5,428 bases of DNA from Dehalococcoidales bacterium. Lineage in GTDB: Bacteria > Chloroflexota > Dehalococcoidia > Dehalococcoidales > UBA5627. The notes beneath the pieces were generated by a model that was not told the DNA's origin, made no database searches, and saw only the letters and a program-made list of their open reading frames with translations. Positions 3,864 to 5,428 of this stretch are shown piece by piece. Made by a program: the position numbers and the translations under genes. Location: contig JAAYAZ010000116.1 of NCBI GenBank assembly GCA_012719115.1, forward strand, positions 1-5,428, read 5' to 3'. Position 1 is the first letter of the stretch, and each line of letters opens with the position of its first letter.

Positions 3864-5195
3864 ATGAAAAGTAACCGGATAATTGTTATCGGCGCCGGAG
3901 CGGGCGGTATGCTGGCAGCCGGCAGGGCGGCGGAAGCGGGGGCTGAAGTTCTTCTGCTGGAAAAGAACGCTTCCCCCGGCAGTAAAATCCTCATCAGCGG
4001 AAAAACACGCTGCAACGTATCCAATTCCAAAGAGCTTGAGGAGTTTATCCCGATGTTCGGGGCTAACGGCAGATTTCTCTACAGCGCATTCAGCAGATTT
4101 TTCAGGGAGGACCTGCTGGCTCTCTTAAAACGTTACGGCGTGGAAACCAAGACGGAACGCGGTGGCAGGATTTTCCCTGTATCCGATAACGCAGAGGACG
4201 TTGTACGTGCATTAAAAAAATACACTGCGGATAATAATATCAGTTTTCAAACAGGGGTAAAGGTAACCGATATTATTACTATGGACGGGCAGATAACGGG
4301 AGTAAAAACAGAAACACAAACGTATCCGGCAATGGCGGTCATTATTGCTACCGGAGGGGCATCCTATCCGGCAACCGGTTCGACCGGGGACGGCTGCCGA
4401 ATGGCATCAGCTTTGAATCACACCATTGTAACGTTGCGCCCGTCGCTGGTGCCTTTAGTTGTGGAAGAGATTGAGCTGGCAAAGAGTATGCAGGGCGTAA
4501 CGCTGAAAAACGTGCGTCTGACAGCTTATCAATGCGCTTCGGAAGAAATAGACGTATCGGCTGCACCCACAAAAGACTGCGGACGCGGAATCCCGGGTAA
4601 GAAACCCAAACCGCCGATTATCGAAAGCCGTATGGGAGATATGATGATGACCCATTTCGGCGTTGGGGGACCGATTACGCTTCTGATGAGTTTATCTGTT
4701 GCCGAAGCGCTGGAAAAGGGCCCCGTCAGCGTTGCGATAGATTTGAAACCGGCTTTAAGTTTCAAGGAACTGGGTGAAAGATTGCAGCGGGATTTCGACA
4801 CCTACAGCAAAAGGAGCTTTCACAATATACTTAAAGAATTGCTGCCGCAAAAGCTCATCGAGCCGTTTGTTCAGATGTCGCATATCGAAGCGCATAAATT
4901 CGGTAACCAGATCAATGCTGCCGAAAGGGAACGACTGCTGATGTTATTAAAATCGCTGCGCTTCAATATAAAATCGACTCTGCCGCTTTCATCCGCAATG
5001 GTAACCGCCGGCGGAGTATCTTTAAAAGAAATAGACCCCAGAACAATGGGTTCGAAACTGGTTAAAGGATTGTACTTCTGCGGAGAGGTGATGGATATCG
5101 ATGCCGAGACGGGCGGGTATAATCTGCAAGCCGCCTTCTCCACCGGATACGTAGCCGGTGAAAGCGCCGCCTCTTTTGTTCGGGGGATTGGATGA
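3864..5195 (+). CDS. HI0933/BaiN-family NAD(P)/FAD-dependent oxidoreductase
   Basis: This is a 443-aa soluble flavoprotein of the HI0933 (YhiN/BaiN-like) family. The N-terminal Rossmann FAD site is IIVIGAGAGGMLAAGRAAEAG (6-26), with the ribose-binding acid E33 in LLLEKN. Further family motifs are SGKTRCNVSN (45-54), GGRIFPVSD (100-108), ATGGASYPATGSTGDG (162-177), MTHFGVGGP (262-270) and a C-terminal FAD motif spanning about 378-431 with GLYFCGEVMDIDAETGGYN (402-420). The length is slightly above the usual 390-420, mainly from an insert near 224-259. Family members are poorly characterised; BaiN is linked to bile-acid dehydroxylation but orthology is not implied here. The ATG at 3864 fits the family start, yet no Shine-Dalgarno precedes it; the nearest serves the tiny in-frame ORF upstream. 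No neighbour indicates a pathway. Confidence 0.93.
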   Translation: MKSNRIIVIGAGAGGMLAAGRAAEAGAEVLLLEKNASPGSKILISGKTRCNVSNSKELEEFIPMFGANGRFLYSAFSRFFREDLLALLKRYGVETKTERGGRIFPVSDNAEDVVRALKKYTADNNISFQTGVKVTDIITMDGQITGVKTETQTYPAMAVIIATGGASYPATGSTGDGCRMASALNHTIVTLRPSLVPLVVEEIELAKSMQGVTLKNVRLTAYQCASEEIDVSAAPTKDCGRGIPGKKPKPPIIESRMGDMMMTHFGVGGPITLLMSLSVAEALEKGPVSVAIDLKPALSFKELGERLQRDFDTYSKRSFHNILKELLPQKLIEPFVQMSHIEAHKFGNQINAAERERLLMLLKSLRFNIKSTLPLSSAMVTAGGVSLKEIDPRTMGSKLVKGLYFCGEVMDIDAETGGYNLQAAFSTGYVAGESAASFVRGIG

Positions 5196-5209
5196 GGGGG
5201 TGTCCTGTC

Positions 5210-5240
5210 ATGCTGAATTCGTGAGGGACGAATGAAGCAT
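5210..5240. repeat. Intergenic palindromic element (REP-like)
   Basis: The 31-nt element is a near-perfect hairpin: ATGCT, GA, ATTCGT, a GAGGG loop, ACGAAT, GA, AGCAT. The two stems of 5 and 6 bp are separated by a symmetric GA/GA internal mismatch that can form tandem sheared G-A pairs in RNA. With its flanks (TGTC before, CC after) it resembles the dispersed TGTCATNCTGA...GAAGNATC intergenic repeats I recall from many bacterial genomes. It lies between convergent genes, 15 nt after the oxidoreductase stop, and lacks a T-run. Confidence 0.6.
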
Positions 5241-5246
5241 CCGGGG

Positions 5247-5264
5247 TGGGGTAATATCGCCCCA
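5247..5264. repeat. Short GC inverted repeat between convergent genes
   Basis: TGGGG (5247-5251) pairs with CCCCA (5260-5264) around an 8-nt loop. It sits just downstream of the larger palindrome. Neither strand shows a following T-run, so it is at best a weak or factor-dependent terminator component, or part of the repeat element. Confidence 0.35.
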
Positions 5265-5289
5265 AAACGCTACATATTAAAAGAGTTCT

Positions 5290-5428
5290 TTACAAAACGC
5301 AAATACCGAATTCCTTCAGGGTTTTCATCAGCTCATACATCGGAAGCCCTACCACATTGTAGTAATCGCCCTCGATTTTTTCCACAAATAATGCCCCCAG
5401 CCCCTGTATGGCATACCCCCCGGCTTTC
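5290..5428 (-). CDS. maf: Maf family nucleotide pyrophosphatase, C-terminal part (partial)
   Basis: The last 46 codons of a Maf/YhdE-type protein run in from the right edge and stop at TAA (5292-5290). The residues [20 protein letters not shown] and [17 protein letters not shown] match the strongly conserved Maf C-terminal block (KAGAYGIQG...[10 protein letters not shown]). Maf proteins are cytoplasmic nucleoside triphosphate pyrophosphatases that hydrolyse non-canonical or modified nucleotides such as dTTP, UTP or methylated forms, depending on subfamily. The active-site residues in the N-terminal half are outside the window, so subfamily cannot be assigned. The gene converges with the oxidoreductase gene across 94 nt of repeat-bearing spacer. 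Confidence 0.9.
   Translation of the reverse strand, partial: KAGGYAIQGLGALFVEKIEGDYYNVVGLPMYELMKTLKEFGICVL

Noticed and set aside
1..5428. CRISPR array, tRNA/rRNA genes, IS elements, phage or toxin-antitoxin system
   Set aside because: No spaced repeats, cloverleaf-like sequence, transposase or integrase were seen. The AbrB-like protein is followed by an ABC ATPase rather than a toxin, so MazEF-type function is not supported.

Overview
The window comes from a bacterial chromosome of moderate GC content. No phage, plasmid, IS, CRISPR, tRNA or rRNA signal was seen. Gene content gives a tentative hint of Chloroflexota (Dehalococcoidia-like): a SpoVT/AbrB regulator ahead of an ABC-2 exporter, a small double zinc-ribbon protein of a type common in that group, an HI0933-family flavoprotein, a Maf protein, and an intergenic palindrome of the TGTCATNCTGA...GAAGNATC style. 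A clostridial origin is not excluded, and no taxonomic search was possible.

Layout. Positions 1-1992, minus strand: a three-gene operon of an 85-aa SpoVT/AbrB-type regulator (1735-1992), an ABC-2 ATPase (761-1696) and its six-helix permease (28-768, overlapping the ATPase gene by 8 nt). A further gene may begin at the left edge. The regulator has no ATG, GTG or TTG start and is easily missed by gene callers. Positions 1993-2233: a divergent control region with a near-consensus promoter for the minus-strand operon, a perfect TTTGTA-N5-TACAAA dyad on its predicted transcription start, three TTGTAT repeats around the ribosome binding site, an extended -10 promoter for the plus strand, and a 7-bp inverted repeat in the plus-strand leader. 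Positions 2234-3267, plus strand: azlC-azlD, a two-subunit branched-chain amino acid exporter whose genes overlap by 4 nt. Positions 3293-3332: a strong bidirectional terminator. Positions 3345-3641, minus strand: a zinc-ribbon protein with a long leader. Positions 3828-5195, plus strand: a seven-codon upstream ORF, then an HI0933/BaiN-type FAD oxidoreductase. Positions 5196-5289: two palindromic elements. Positions 5290-5428, minus strand: the C-terminal end of a Maf nucleotide pyrophosphatase, cut by the window edge.

How the parts fit. The regulator, ATPase and permease form a self-regulated export module. AzlCD is divergently transcribed from the same control region, so the regulator might act on both sides. 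The remaining genes look like independent housekeeping or accessory units.

Most unusual signal. The two divergent genes, abrB-like and azlC, both lack a canonical start codon. In each, an ATA codon lies nine bases after a Shine-Dalgarno-like sequence, exactly where homology predicts the initiator methionine. These are either AUA start codons or ATG-to-ATA changes. The FAD oxidoreductase also has an odd start: its good Shine-Dalgarno serves a tiny in-frame upstream ORF rather than its own ATG. I saw no clearly new multi-gene system; the novelty here is at the level of translation initiation and regulation.
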